This document shows positions 23,949-32,404 of a DNA stretch of 34,581 nucleotides, piece by piece. The position numbers were made by a program, and so were the translations under genes. How positions within the stretch are numbered: position 1 is the stretch's first letter; each line of letters opens with the position of its first letter. The stretch comes from an uncultured Haliea sp. (GTDB lineage Bacteria; Pseudomonadota; Gammaproteobacteria; Pseudomonadales; Halieaceae): assembly GCA_947258585.1 (NCBI GenBank), contig CAMYIZ010000014.1, positions 1 through 34,581 on the forward strand. Reading direction: 5' to 3'. Below the pieces are notes generated by a model, which was given only the letters and a program-made list of their open reading frames with translations, made no database searches and was not told the DNA's origin.

Positions 23949-25106
23949 ATGGCTGAAGAGCAACAGTCGGGGCAGGAACGCACAGAACAGCCTACCCAGC
24001 GGCGCCTGCAGGAATCGCGCCGCAAGGGGCAGGTGCCCCGCTCGCGGGAACTCAACACGCTGCTGACCCTGCTCGCCGCTTCCGGCAGCCTGCTGCTGCT
24101 TGGCCCCGGCATGGTCGACGAAATGTTCGCCCTGGCGAGCAGGGCATTTTCCGCGGATCGCGAGCTGGCCTTCAACGCCGCGCTGCTGCCCGCGCATCTC
24201 ATGCAGATGATCCTGGCGGCGGTGCTGCTGCTGGCACCGTTCCTGGCGGTTGCGCTGGTGGCCGCCTTCGCCGGGCCACTGGTCATGGGGGGCTGGACCT
24301 TCAGCGCGGAGTCCATGGCCTTCAGTTTCGACAAGATCAACCCGGTCAAGGGGCTCGCCCGCGTATTCTCGCTCAAGGGCCTGCTGGAACTGGTCAAGGC
24401 GCTGCTGAAGTTCATCCTGATCCTCGCGGTGACCTTCCTGCTGTTCGGGATGATGTTTCGCGACATGTTACAGCTGAGCAGCCTGTCTCCCGGGGCCGCC
24501 AGTTCGAGCACGGCGTCCCTGCTGGCCTGGGGACTGCTGCTGCTCAGCGCTTCGATGGCGCTGGTCGCGCTGTTCGACGTGCCGTTCGAGCTGTGGAACC
24601 ACCATCGCAAACTGCGCATGACGCGGCAGGAAGTACGCGACGAGATGAAGGAGACCGACGGCCGGCCCGAAATCAAGCAGCGGATCAGGACCCTGCAGCG
24701 GGAAATCTCCCAGCGGCGGATGATGCAGGACATTCCCACCGCCGATGTGGTGATCACCAACCCGACCCACGTCTCCGTTGCCGTTGCCTACAGCGCCGAG
24801 GACGGCGGGGCGCCGCGCGTGGTGGCCAAGGGCCGCGACCTGATCGCGCTGCAGATCCGCACGATAGCCGGGGCGCACCAGGTGCCTCTGTTCGAGGCGC
24901 CGGTGCTGGCCCGGGCCCTGTATGCCTCGACCGACATTGGCGAGGAAATTCCCCAGGGCCTGTACCTGGCGGTAGCCCGCGTACTGGCTTATCTGTACCA
25001 GCTGCGCCGGGCGGCACCCACGGAATACGTACCGGCGCCGACGGCGCTTGAGATACCGCCGGAGTTCGAGGAAATGGCACAGGGAGGAGAGGTCGATGGC
25101 GTCTGA
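23949..25106 (+). CDS. flhB: FlhB, export specificity switch
   Basis: The product has 385 residues. It starts with ERTEQPTQRRLQESRRKGQV, the typical cytosolic head of FlhB, then has four membrane segments between about 28 and 220. The cytosolic domain has the self-cleaving NPTH motif (N271-H274) in VVITNPTHVSVAVAY. Cleavage there, after a signal from FliK, switches export from rod/hook to filament substrates. Two flanking segments, RTLQREISQRRMMQDIPTAD and ARALYASTDIGEEIPQGLYL, are highly conserved. The gene follows fliR without a gap and overlaps flhA by 11 nt. Confidence 0.97.
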   Translation: MAEEQQSGQERTEQPTQRRLQESRRKGQVPRSRELNTLLTLLAASGSLLLLGPGMVDEMFALASRAFSADRELAFNAALLPAHLMQMILAAVLLLAPFLAVALVAAFAGPLVMGGWTFSAESMAFSFDKINPVKGLARVFSLKGLLELVKALLKFILILAVTFLLFGMMFRDMLQLSSLSPGAASSSTASLLAWGLLLLSASMALVALFDVPFELWNHHRKLRMTRQEVRDEMKETDGRPEIKQRIRTLQREISQRRMMQDIPTADVVITNPTHVSVAVAYSAEDGGAPRVVAKGRDLIALQIRTIAGAHQVPLFEAPVLARALYASTDIGEEIPQGLYLAVARVLAYLYQLRRAAPTEYVPAPTALEIPPEFEEMAQGGEVDGV

Positions 25107-27210
25107 CAACACCGGCGCCGTGGTGGCGCCAGGTATGGGTGGGGTGTCCTTGGCGACGCTGCTGACCGGCGCCGGTACGCCGATCATCCTGCTGCTGTTG
25201 CTGGTCATGATTGTCCTGCCGCTGCCTCCGCTGGCCCTGGACCTGCTGTTCACCTTCAATATCGCGCTCGCCATCATCGTCCTCATGGCCGCCGTGTATG
25301 CCTCGAGACCGCTGGATTTCGCGGTGTTTCCGACGGTGCTGCTGATTTCCACCCTGCTGCGTCTGGGGCTCAATGTCGCCTCCACCCGGGTCGTGTTGCT
25401 GGAAGGACATACCGGCACGGGAGCCGCGGGCAAGGTGATCGAGGCCTTCGGCGACTTCGTGGTCGGCGGCAGCTATGCGGTGGGCCTGGTGCTGTTTACC
25501 ATTCTGGTGGTCATCAATTTCGTCGTGGTGACCAAGGGTGCCGGGCGTATCTCCGAAGTGACGGCGCGTTTCACCCTCGACGCCATGCCGGGCAAGCAGA
25601 TGGCGATTGACGCGGACCTCAACGCCGGCCTGATCAGCCAGGAGGATGCCCTCCGGCGGCGTGAGGAAGTGTCCCGGGAGGCGGATTTCTACGGGGCGAT
25701 GGACGGTGCGAGCAAGTTTGTCCGGGGAGACGCGGTTGCCGGCATTCTCATCCTGCTGATCAACGTCCTGGGGGGCATGGCGATCGGTACGCTCCAGCAC
25801 AACCTGAGTGCGGCGGACGCCGCGCAGAACTACGTGCTGCTGACGATCGGCGACGGCCTGGTGGCCCAGATTCCCTCCATGCTGCTGTCAACCGCAGCCG
25901 CCATCATCGTCACCCGCATATCCAGCGCCCAGGACATGGGCGCGGCAGTGACCCTGCAGCTGACCTCGAACCCGCGGATCCTCTACGTGGCCGCGGGTGT
26001 GATCGGCCTCATCGGGATTGTGCCGGGGATGCCGGGCCTGATTTTCCTGCCTGTCGCGGCTGTGCTCGCCACCATCGGCTACCTGCGCTGGCAGTCGCAG
26101 CAGCAACCCGAGGCGGAGCCCGAGCCACCGAGCACGGACCGGGTCCCGGAAAACACCGAGCTGAGCTGGGACGATGTGGTGGATGTCGACGCCATCGGCC
26201 TGGAAGTGGGCTATCGCCTGATTTCACTGGTGGACAGGAATCAGGGCGGCGACCTGCTCAGCCGGATCAAGGGTGTGCGCAGGAAGCTGTCGCAGGAACT
26301 GGGTTTCCTGGTGCACTCGGTACATATCCGGGACAACCTCGACCTGTCTCCCAATACCTACCGTATCAGCCTGCACGACGTCATCGTGGGCGAGGGTGAG
26401 GTGTTTCCGGGGCGGGAGCTGGCGATCAACCCCGGGCAGATATTTGGCGAACTGGAGGGCGTGGCCACCCGGGACCCGACCTTCGGGCTGCCCGCGGTGT
26501 GGGTGGACCCGTCCCAGCGCTCCGATGCCCAGACCAAAGGCTACACGGTGGTCGACAGCAGCACGGTGATCGCGACCCACCTGAGCCAGCTGCTGAAGAA
26601 CCACGCCCACCAGCTGATCGGCCAGGATGACGTGCAGAAGCTGCTGGACAAACTGGCGAAATCGTCGCCGAAGTTAGTGGAGAACCTGGTCCCCGGGGCG
26701 ATGAACCTGGGGGAGATCACGCGGGTACTGCAGAATCTGCTGGAGGAGGGGATTCCGGTGCGGGATATGCGCACCATAGCCGAAGCGCTGGCGGACCAGG
26801 CGGGAAAGAGCCAGGATTCTGACGCTTTGACCAGCCGGGTGCGGATTGCGCTGGGGCCGTCGATCTTCCAGAGCATCAATGGTACGGGCGATGAAATGCC
26901 GGTAATGGCCCTGGACTCGAAGCTGGAACAAATTTTGCTTAACTCAGTTCAACAGGGCGCGGGCGGTCTGGAGCCGTCGCTGCTCGACAGCATGATTCGC
27001 CAGGTTCTGGCCGCGTCGGCGAAGCTGGAGACCGAGGGCAACAACCCGGTGCTGCTGGTCGCCGGCAACATTCGCCTGTTCCTGTCGCGACTGCTGCGGG
27101 GGCGGATGGCGAATTTTTACATCCTTGCCTATGACGAGATTCCTTCCAGCAAGTCGATCAGGGTAGTGGCAACCATCGGCGGCAATGCGTCCGCTGCAGC
27201 AGGGGGTTAA
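25096..27210 (+). CDS. flhA: FlhA, major export gate protein
   Basis: The product has 704 residues from the ATG at 25096, with GGAGGAGAGG at 25083-25092. An upstream in-frame extension lies within flhB and is rejected. Eight membrane segments occupy about residues 20-330. The FHIPEP signature lies after the fourth (PTVLLISTLLRLGLNVASTR) and in the conserved loop (TKGAGRISEVTARFTLDAMP, GKQMAIDADLNAGLIS). The cytosolic half (from about 350) has the four-subdomain C-terminal fold that docks chaperone-substrate pairs. FlhA forms a nonamer that opens the gate using the proton gradient. flhF follows after 5 nt. Confidence 0.97.
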   Translation: MASDNTGAVVAPGMGGVSLATLLTGAGTPIILLLLLVMIVLPLPPLALDLLFTFNIALAIIVLMAAVYASRPLDFAVFPTVLLISTLLRLGLNVASTRVVLLEGHTGTGAAGKVIEAFGDFVVGGSYAVGLVLFTILVVINFVVVTKGAGRISEVTARFTLDAMPGKQMAIDADLNAGLISQEDALRRREEVSREADFYGAMDGASKFVRGDAVAGILILLINVLGGMAIGTLQHNLSAADAAQNYVLLTIGDGLVAQIPSMLLSTAAAIIVTRISSAQDMGAAVTLQLTSNPRILYVAAGVIGLIGIVPGMPGLIFLPVAAVLATIGYLRWQSQQQPEAEPEPPSTDRVPENTELSWDDVVDVDAIGLEVGYRLISLVDRNQGGDLLSRIKGVRRKLSQELGFLVHSVHIRDNLDLSPNTYRISLHDVIVGEGEVFPGRELAINPGQIFGELEGVATRDPTFGLPAVWVDPSQRSDAQTKGYTVVDSSTVIATHLSQLLKNHAHQLIGQDDVQKLLDKLAKSSPKLVENLVPGAMNLGEITRVLQNLLEEGIPVRDMRTIAEALADQAGKSQDSDALTSRVRIALGPSIFQSINGTGDEMPVMALDSKLEQILLNSVQQGAGGLEPSLLDSMIRQVLAASAKLETEGNNPVLLVAGNIRLFLSRLLRGRMANFYILAYDEIPSSKSIRVVATIGGNASAAAGG

Positions 27211-27215
27211 AGACC

Positions 27216-28394
27216 ATGACAATTCGTCGCTTCAATGCCAGGGACAGTCGCACTGCGCTGGCTCGTGTGCGCGAGGACCTTGGGCCGGACGCGGTCATTC
27301 TCAGCAATCGCCGGGTGGCGGACGGGGTAGAGGTGCTGGCGGCCAGTAACCTGGAGGCCGTGGAGCAAGCGGCGGTCACCGGCGATCGCAGCGATTGGGC
27401 AGGGCGGGACCGGGCCGCCAGGGAGTCGGCAGAGCAGTCGGTGGCCGCCCCCGACGGCGGCGCCAATGAGCTCGGCATGCTGCAGCTGCAGAATGAGCTG
27501 GCCAACCTGCGCTCGCTGCTGGAGAGTGAGTTGCAGCAGCGGACCTGGCGCGACAGCGCCGGCAAATCGTCGACGCGGGCGAGCCTGAACCAGCGCCTGG
27601 CGCGGATGGGGTTTTCGCGGGCGCTCGGAGAGGAGCTGACTGACGCCCTGCCCGCGCGAGGTGATCTGGAACGGCTCTGGCAGCGCGTGCTGGCCGCGCT
27701 GGAAGGGCGTCTGCCGGTGGCGGACAACGGTTTCCCCGGGGCGCCGCGGGTTGTGGCCTGCGTGGGCACCACGGGTGTTGGCAAGACCTCCACAATAGCC
27801 AAGCTGGCGGCCCGGGCTGCGCTCTCCGGGGGGCGGAAGTCAGTGGCCCTGATCACCATGGATCAGTACCGTATCGGTGGCCGGGAGCAGCTTGAGACGT
27901 TCGCCGGTCACCTGGGTCTGCCGGTGGCCGTGGTGGAGGACGGACCGGGCCTCTACGCGGCGCTGCGGGAATTTCGCACCATGGCCAATATCTTTATCGA
28001 CACCGCCGGGATGAGCCAGCGCGACCCCCGCTTGCTCGACCAGGTCGCACTGTTGCGGGCGAGCCCGGTGCCCGTAGCGATTTGCGGCATTCTGTCCGCG
28101 TCGGCCAGTGTCTCCCAGGGGCGTGAATTCGTACTTTCCCTTGGAAGACAGGGTCTCAGCGGTGCTATCATCACCAAGTTGGACGAAGCGGCCAGTCTGG
28201 GTGGTGTTTTGGATATCTTGATAAGAACAGCGATTCCGGTGGTCTTTACCTGTAGCGGGCAGCGGGTGCCCGATGATCTGCAGCCGGCTGCGGCCCGGGA
28301 GCTGGTGGCGCTTGCAGCAGCGTGCCTTGGCAACCGCCGGAGCGCGGGCGCCGATGCTGAAGTCCGCACGAGAACCGCGGCTGTCGCGGGCTGA
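27216..28394 (+). CDS. flhF: FlhF, SRP-type GTPase for polar flagellum placement
   Basis: The product has 392 residues. The N-terminal part (MTIRRFNARDSRTALARVRE, DLGPDAVILSNRRVADGVEV) is the B domain. The NG GTPase domain has P-loop GTTGVGKT (from residue 184), ALITMDQYRIGGREQLETFA, FIDTAGMSQRD and TKLDEAASLGG. FlhF sets the polar site of flagellar assembly and starts MS-ring formation in Pseudomonas and Vibrio. It is somewhat shorter than the 429-residue Pseudomonas form, mainly in the linker after the B domain. fleN follows after 22 nt. Confidence 0.95.
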   Translation: MTIRRFNARDSRTALARVREDLGPDAVILSNRRVADGVEVLAASNLEAVEQAAVTGDRSDWAGRDRAARESAEQSVAAPDGGANELGMLQLQNELANLRSLLESELQQRTWRDSAGKSSTRASLNQRLARMGFSRALGEELTDALPARGDLERLWQRVLAALEGRLPVADNGFPGAPRVVACVGTTGVGKTSTIAKLAARAALSGGRKSVALITMDQYRIGGREQLETFAGHLGLPVAVVEDGPGLYAALREFRTMANIFIDTAGMSQRDPRLLDQVALLRASPVPVAICGILSASASVSQGREFVLSLGRQGLSGAIITKLDEAASLGGVLDILIRTAIPVVFTCSGQRVPDDLQPAAARELVALAAACLGNRRSAGADAEVRTRTAAVAG

Positions 28395-28416
28395 ATAGCC
28401 GGAGGAAATTCTTGCC

Positions 28417-29241
28417 ATGGGCGAGCTAGCCCCGACAGATGTTATCGCGGTGACCAGTGGCAAGGGCGGGGCGGGCAAAACCAATGTCGCGGTTAATCTC
28501 GCCGTGGGACTTGCCCAGGAAGGGCGGCAGGTGCTGCTTTTCGATGCCGATCTCGGTCTTGCCAACGTCGATGTCGCCCTGGGCCTGCGGCCACAGTGGA
28601 ATGTAAGCCATGTGCTGGCCGGAGAGAAAACCCTGGATGACATCCTGGTCACCGGGCCCGGCGGCATCACCATTGTTCCCGCGAGTTCCGGGGTGGCGCG
28701 CATGGCCGCGCTTCCGGCGGCCGAGCAGGCCGGTCTGGTGCAGGCATTCAGTGAGCTGCGCCAGCCCATGGATACCCTGATCGTGGACACCGGCGCCGGC
28801 ATTGATTCCGCTGTACTGACATTTACCAGTGCCTGCCAAAGGGTTATCGTGGTGCTGTGTGACGAGCCGACCTCGCTGACTGACGCCTACGCCCTGATCA
28901 AGGTGCTGAACCGGGACTGCGGGGTCAAGCGTTTTGAAATTCTGGCCAATATGGTGGAATCCGACCTGCAGGGCAGGCAGTTGTTCGAAAAGCTGTGTGC
29001 GGTCACCGACCGGTTTCTCGAGGTAAGCCTCGGGTTTCTCGGCAGCGTGCCGCGGGACGATTACCTGCGCAAGGCGGTTCAGGCGCAGCGTGCGGTACTG
29101 TTGGAGTATCCGCGGGCCCCGGCCTCCCGTGCCCTGCGCCAGATTGCCGGCAAGGTGGCGGCGAGCAGGCAGGTCCGCAGCACGGGTGGCCTGGCGTTTT
29201 TTATCGAGCGCCTGCTCGGTTGTACTGAGCTGGCTGGTTGA
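28417..29241 (+). CDS. fleN: FleN (FlhG), MinD-like ATPase limiting flagellar number
   Basis: The product has 274 residues. The deviant Walker A motif SGKGGAGKT (14-22) is followed by LLFDADLGLANVDVALGL and DTLIVDTGAGIDSAVLTFTS, the MinD/ParA fold in its FlhG form. FleN keeps flagellar number low by restraining FleQ and opposing FlhF. In Pseudomonas it blocks the FleQ ATPase at its AAA+ domain, which is retained here. The ATG follows GGAGGAAA at 28401-28408. The end overlaps fliA by 4 nt. Confidence 0.95.
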   Translation: MGELAPTDVIAVTSGKGGAGKTNVAVNLAVGLAQEGRQVLLFDADLGLANVDVALGLRPQWNVSHVLAGEKTLDDILVTGPGGITIVPASSGVARMAALPAAEQAGLVQAFSELRQPMDTLIVDTGAGIDSAVLTFTSACQRVIVVLCDEPTSLTDAYALIKVLNRDCGVKRFEILANMVESDLQGRQLFEKLCAVTDRFLEVSLGFLGSVPRDDYLRKAVQAQRAVLLEYPRAPASRALRQIAGKVAASRQVRSTGGLAFFIERLLGCTELAG

Positions 29242-29957
29242 CGGTGGGTGTGGATCCGGCGGCAACCTATGCCCGCGTGGCGAGAGATGGAGTTGATGAT
29301 ACCCTTGAGGTGCACCTGCCGCTGGTCAAGCAAATCGCCCTGCGCCTCGCCGCCAAATTGCCGGCCAGCGTGGAGCTGGATGACCTGATGCAGGCCGGGC
29401 TGCTGGGTTTATTGCAGGCGCGCGACCAGTACGACCCGGGACGGGGAGCGAGTTTCGCCACCTATGCGGGTATTCGGATCAAGGGCGCGATGCTGGACGA
29501 GTTGCGCTCCAGTGACTGGTTGCCGCGCAGCGTACAATCCAACCTCAAGCGGGTAGCGGACGCGGTGAATGCGGCGTCCCTGCGCCACGGCAGGGCGGCG
29601 ACCGATGCGGAAATTGCCGCCGAGCTGTCGCTGTCGCTGGCGGAGTACCAGAGCCTCGCCGGCGAGCTGGCCTGCGCGAGAATGGTCCAGCTGGAGGAGC
29701 AGGAAGGGGCACAGCAGCCTCAGTTGGATGCGGATCCCCTGGCCCATTTGTCAGAGGCCGGTTTTCGCGAGTCCCTGCAGGAAGCAGTGCGCGGGTTGCC
29801 GGACAAGGAACAGTTGATGATGTCGCTGTACTATGGCGACGGTCTCAACCTGAAGGAGATAGGCATGGTGCTGGGCGTTTCCGAGTCTCGCGTATCCCAG
29901 TTGCACGGCCAGGCTGTCGCGCGCCTCAGGGTGGCGCTGCAGGCCTGGCGAGAGTGA
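29238..29957 (+). CDS. fliA: FliA, flagellar sigma factor σ28
   Basis: The product is 239 residues if it starts at TTG 29238; GTG at 29244 or 29250 would shorten it by 2 or 4 residues, and no ribosome site settles the choice. It has the σ70-family layout without region 1.1. Region 2 is VKQIALRLAAKLPASVELDD with GRGASFATYAGIRIKGAMLD and LRSSDWLPRSV. Region 3 follows. Region 4 has LPDKEQLMMSLYYGDGLNLK and LGVSESRVSQLHGQAV. FliA directs late genes, here most clearly fliC. Its start is coupled to the fleN stop (TTGA). motC follows after 10 nt rather than cheY. Confidence 0.95.
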   Translation: MTVGVDPAATYARVARDGVDDTLEVHLPLVKQIALRLAAKLPASVELDDLMQAGLLGLLQARDQYDPGRGASFATYAGIRIKGAMLDELRSSDWLPRSVQSNLKRVADAVNAASLRHGRAATDAEIAAELSLSLAEYQSLAGELACARMVQLEEQEGAQQPQLDADPLAHLSEAGFRESLQEAVRGLPDKEQLMMSLYYGDGLNLKEIGMVLGVSESRVSQLHGQAVARLRVALQAWRE

Positions 29958-29967
29958 GGAGCTGACA

Positions 29968-30741
29968 GTGGCAGGGAAGCCGCGGTCCCAACGCGTGTCG
30001 TTCGATCTGCTGACGCTGCTGGGCGTAACGCTGTCGGTCGGCGCCATCGTGGTCGGCAATATCCTGGAGGGAGGGCATATCAATGCCCTCATGCAGCTCA
30101 CCGCGTTCCTGATTGTGGTCGGTGGCACTCTCGGCGCCGTGCTGGTGCAAACACCCCTGGCCGATTTTGCCCTCGCCCTGCGCCGGTTGCGCTGGACCCT
30201 GTTTCCCCCGGTGTTCCAGCGCCAGGCCCTGCTGGACGAGGTGCTTGGCTGGAGTCGGACGGCGCGGCGCGAGGGCCTGCTGGCGCTGGAGAAGGCCACC
30301 AAGGGGGTGGCGGACAACTTCGTCGGCAAAGGGCTGGGCCTGCTGGTGGACGGCCTGGAGCCCGACAATATCAGGGCAATCATGGAGGTGGAGATCGACA
30401 GTACCCAGGCCCGGGAGGCCCGCGCCGCGAGGGTGTTCGAAGCCATGGGTGGCTACTCTCCCACCATCGGTATCCTCGGGGCGGTGCTGGGGCTGATTCA
30501 TGTCATGCAGAACCTGTCTGACCCCTCGGCACTGGGTGCGGGTATTGCGGTGGCCTTTGTCGCGACAATCTATGGCGTCGGTTTCGCCAACCTGTTCTTC
30601 CTGCCCATTGCCAACAAGCTGAAGGCGATAGGGGCCGAGCAGATGCGCTACCAGGATATGGTGGTCGACGGCATCGTCATGATTGCCGATGGCGAAAACC
30701 CGCGTGCGATCCAGAGCAAGCTCGAAGGGTATCTCCAGTAG
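29968..30741 (+). CDS. motC: MotC, MotA-type stator subunit of the second stator
   Basis: The product has 257 residues with four membrane segments (LLTLLGVTLSVGAIVVGNIL, LMQLTAFLIVVGGTLGAVLV, TIGILGAVLGLIHVMQNL and IAVAFVATIYGVGFANLFFL). The cytosolic loop has GLLALEKATK, typical of the MotA/ExbB family. The sequence and position after fliA match Pseudomonas MotC, half of the MotCD stator that drives swarming and works at high load. The GTG has TGAGGAG at 29955-29961. motD follows 3 nt after the stop. In Pseudomonas, cheYZAB precede motCD; here they are missing. Confidence 0.92.
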   Translation: MAGKPRSQRVSFDLLTLLGVTLSVGAIVVGNILEGGHINALMQLTAFLIVVGGTLGAVLVQTPLADFALALRRLRWTLFPPVFQRQALLDEVLGWSRTARREGLLALEKATKGVADNFVGKGLGLLVDGLEPDNIRAIMEVEIDSTQAREARAARVFEAMGGYSPTIGILGAVLGLIHVMQNLSDPSALGAGIAVAFVATIYGVGFANLFFLPIANKLKAIGAEQMRYQDMVVDGIVMIADGENPRAIQSKLEGYLQ

Positions 30742-30744
30742 TCC

Positions 30745-31575
30745 ATGCGCCGCCGACCGCCGCCAGAGTTGCCGGAAAACCACGACCGCTGGCTGGTATC
30801 CTACGCCGACTTCATCACCCTGCTGTTCGCCTTCTTTGTCGTCATGTACTCCCTGTCCTCCGCCAACGACGGCAGTTACCGGGTGCTGTCCGAGTCCATC
30901 GTGTCCGCCTTCAACAAGCCCAGGCAGACCCTCGATCCGATCCAGATGGGGGAACTGGTGCGCAGTCCCCTGGCCATGCAGGAAACCCCCGACACGGTGT
31001 CAATGCCGCCGGTGACAATTCCGCTGCGGGCCGACACAGCTGAGCAGGAGCCCGCTGCGGACGCCGCCGACAATGCGGCGGCCCTGGATACCCTGTCGGG
31101 CGCGTTGTCGGAGCAGGTGCCGGATGCGCTGGCGGCGAAGGGGGTAAACGTCAAGCGCGATCGTTTCTGGATCGAGGTGGAAATCAACTCCACCCTGCTG
31201 TTTCCCAGCGGCAGCGGCGTGCTCCTCGCCAGCGCGGTGCCGATACTCAGCGACCTGGCCGAGACCTTGACGCCGGTGCCCAATCGAATCCGGGTGGAGG
31301 GCTACACGGACAATGTGCCGATCAGAAATGCCCTGTTCCCCTCGAACTGGGAGCTGTCGGCCGCTCGCGCCTCGTCTGTGGTCCGGTTGTTCGAAAGCAG
31401 TGGCATTGATCCGGTTCGCCTGTCTGCGGTAGCCTTCGGGGAGCAGAACCCCGTGGCCAGTAACGACGATGAGGCGGGGCGGGCAAAGAACCGGCGCGTT
31501 GTGCTGGTGATTCTGGCAGCGGATGCCCGCGCCCAGGACGAACGCCTGCAGGGCCTGTCGGTCAGGCAGCAGTAG
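30745..31575 (+). CDS. motD: MotD, MotB-type stator subunit of the second stator
   Basis: The product has 276 residues. One membrane helix near the N-terminus (WLVSYADFITLLFAFFVVMY) carries the ion-binding aspartate D22. A plug/linker of low complexity follows. The OmpA-like peptidoglycan-binding domain covers the C-terminal half (LLFPSGSGVLLASAVPILSD, VEGYTDNVPIRNALFPSNWE, RLSAVAFGEQNPVASNDDEA, RRVVLVI). With MotC it should form an H+-driven stator by analogy with Pseudomonas MotCD. Translation is tightly coupled to motC. A small ORF follows after 28 nt. Confidence 0.92.
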   Translation: MRRRPPPELPENHDRWLVSYADFITLLFAFFVVMYSLSSANDGSYRVLSESIVSAFNKPRQTLDPIQMGELVRSPLAMQETPDTVSMPPVTIPLRADTAEQEPAADAADNAAALDTLSGALSEQVPDALAAKGVNVKRDRFWIEVEINSTLLFPSGSGVLLASAVPILSDLAETLTPVPNRIRVEGYTDNVPIRNALFPSNWELSAARASSVVRLFESSGIDPVRLSAVAFGEQNPVASNDDEAGRAKNRRVVLVILAADARAQDERLQGLSVRQQ

Positions 31576-31603
31576 CCGGCCCACCGGGGCCCGGAGGGCA
31601 AAC

Positions 31604-31780
31604 ATGGTGGATCCACTGGACGATAGCGGCATTCGCCCCCTGGTCGGGCCGCGGCCCATCAAGCGGGACAATCCGGCCCCGGCCAAGCGCCGGTCCAGAC
31701 CAGAGGAAGCCGAGGCCGAGGAGCAGCCGAAACCGCGCAAGGGCAAGCGCCTGGGTGGTCACATTGACGAACGGTGCTGA
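31604..31780 (+). CDS. Small charged protein after motD, unrecognised
   Basis: This ORF encodes 58 residues from an ATG with a good GGAGG ribosome site (31593-31597) 6 nt upstream, 28 nt after the motD stop. The protein has MVDPLDDSGIRPLVGPRPIK at the start, then a Lys/Arg/Glu/Pro-rich middle, and ends GKRLGGHIDERC. It has no membrane segment or signal peptide and should be cytosolic and mostly disordered. The strong ribosome site and its place at the end of the fleN-fliA-motCD run suggest a real gene. The frame stays open upstream into motD, but only the ATG at 31604 has a ribosome site. I do not recognise the family. It converges with the - strand pilZ gene, which ends 12 nt later. Confidence 0.6.
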   Translation: MVDPLDDSGIRPLVGPRPIKRDNPAPAKRRSRPEEAEAEEQPKPRKGKRLGGHIDERC

Positions 31781-31792
31781 GATCGGGGCTGC

Positions 31793-32362
31793 TCAGAGCT
31801 GGCCGGCAAGCTGTGCCCCCTGTTTCTGGACCACGTGGCGGATAAGCGCCTCCTGGGCGTCGGCATTGCCGTCGAACCGGATCCGGGTCCAGTAGCGGGC
31901 TTCCCCCTGCCCGTTCACCCGCTCGGGGACACCGACAATGCAACCGGGCAGCTGCAGTGATGCCTGCGATGGCAACAGGCGAATCCTGATCAGCAGCGCG
32001 GTGCCCTCCGGAATCGCCTCGGAGGCTTCAAAAGCCAGGCCGCTGCCGCTCAGGCTGACCCGCGTAGGGGTGTAGGACCGTGGATCATCTTCTTCCCCGG
32101 TGGCGCCGGCGAGAGAGCCCATGATCGAGATCTTCCGGTTCAGCAGCCCCAGGGCCCTGCCGACTTCCGGCTGGTCTCGCCACACCAGGTTGATGGCCTG
32201 GTTCAACTCGTAGTCGAGCTCCGCGAGTACGCTTTCTGCGGACAGCTCGACATGCTCCGCCTGCCTCGCAGCGGACTCCGACTGTTCCAGCACGCTGTAG
32301 TGCAGGAGGACGTCGTCGTCAATGCGATAGTATTTTCTGCGTTCATGACTATCGAGCGTCAT
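31793..32362 (-). CDS. PilZ-domain protein in the pomAB operon
   Basis: The product has 189 residues. The N-terminus has ERRKYYRIDDDVLLHYSVLE, which contains the c-di-GMP-binding RxxxR (R9-R13). A helical section of about 80 residues follows (VLAELDYELNQAINLVWRDQ). The beta-barrel then has TRVSLSGSGLAFE, where the usual (D/N)xSxxG reads SLSGSG, and ARYWTRIRFDG. The separation of RxxxR from the barrel by helices resembles the tPilZ group, but unlike the protein at 8677-9240 the arginine motif is intact. It lies 42 nt after pomB on the same strand with AGGA before its ATG, so it is probably co-transcribed with the stator. A role in c-di-GMP control of that stator is a reasonable inference. It is not the YcgR/FlgZ two-domain form. 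Confidence 0.78.
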   Translation of the reverse strand: MTLDSHERRKYYRIDDDVLLHYSVLEQSESAARQAEHVELSAESVLAELDYELNQAINLVWRDQPEVGRALGLLNRKISIMGSLAGATGEEDDPRSYTPTRVSLSGSGLAFEASEAIPEGTALLIRIRLLPSQASLQLPGCIVGVPERVNGQGEARYWTRIRFDGNADAQEALIRHVVQKQGAQLAGQL

Positions 32363-32404
32363 AATGGACTTTCCTGTAGCTGGCCGTCATTCACTGCCTT
32401 GCGG

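Noticed and set aside
22878-24197. A 439-residue - strand frame over fliQ-fliR-flhB
   Set aside because: Shadow of hydrophobic genes; its Gln/His/Asp/Glu-rich content is the reverse complement of membrane-protein codons.
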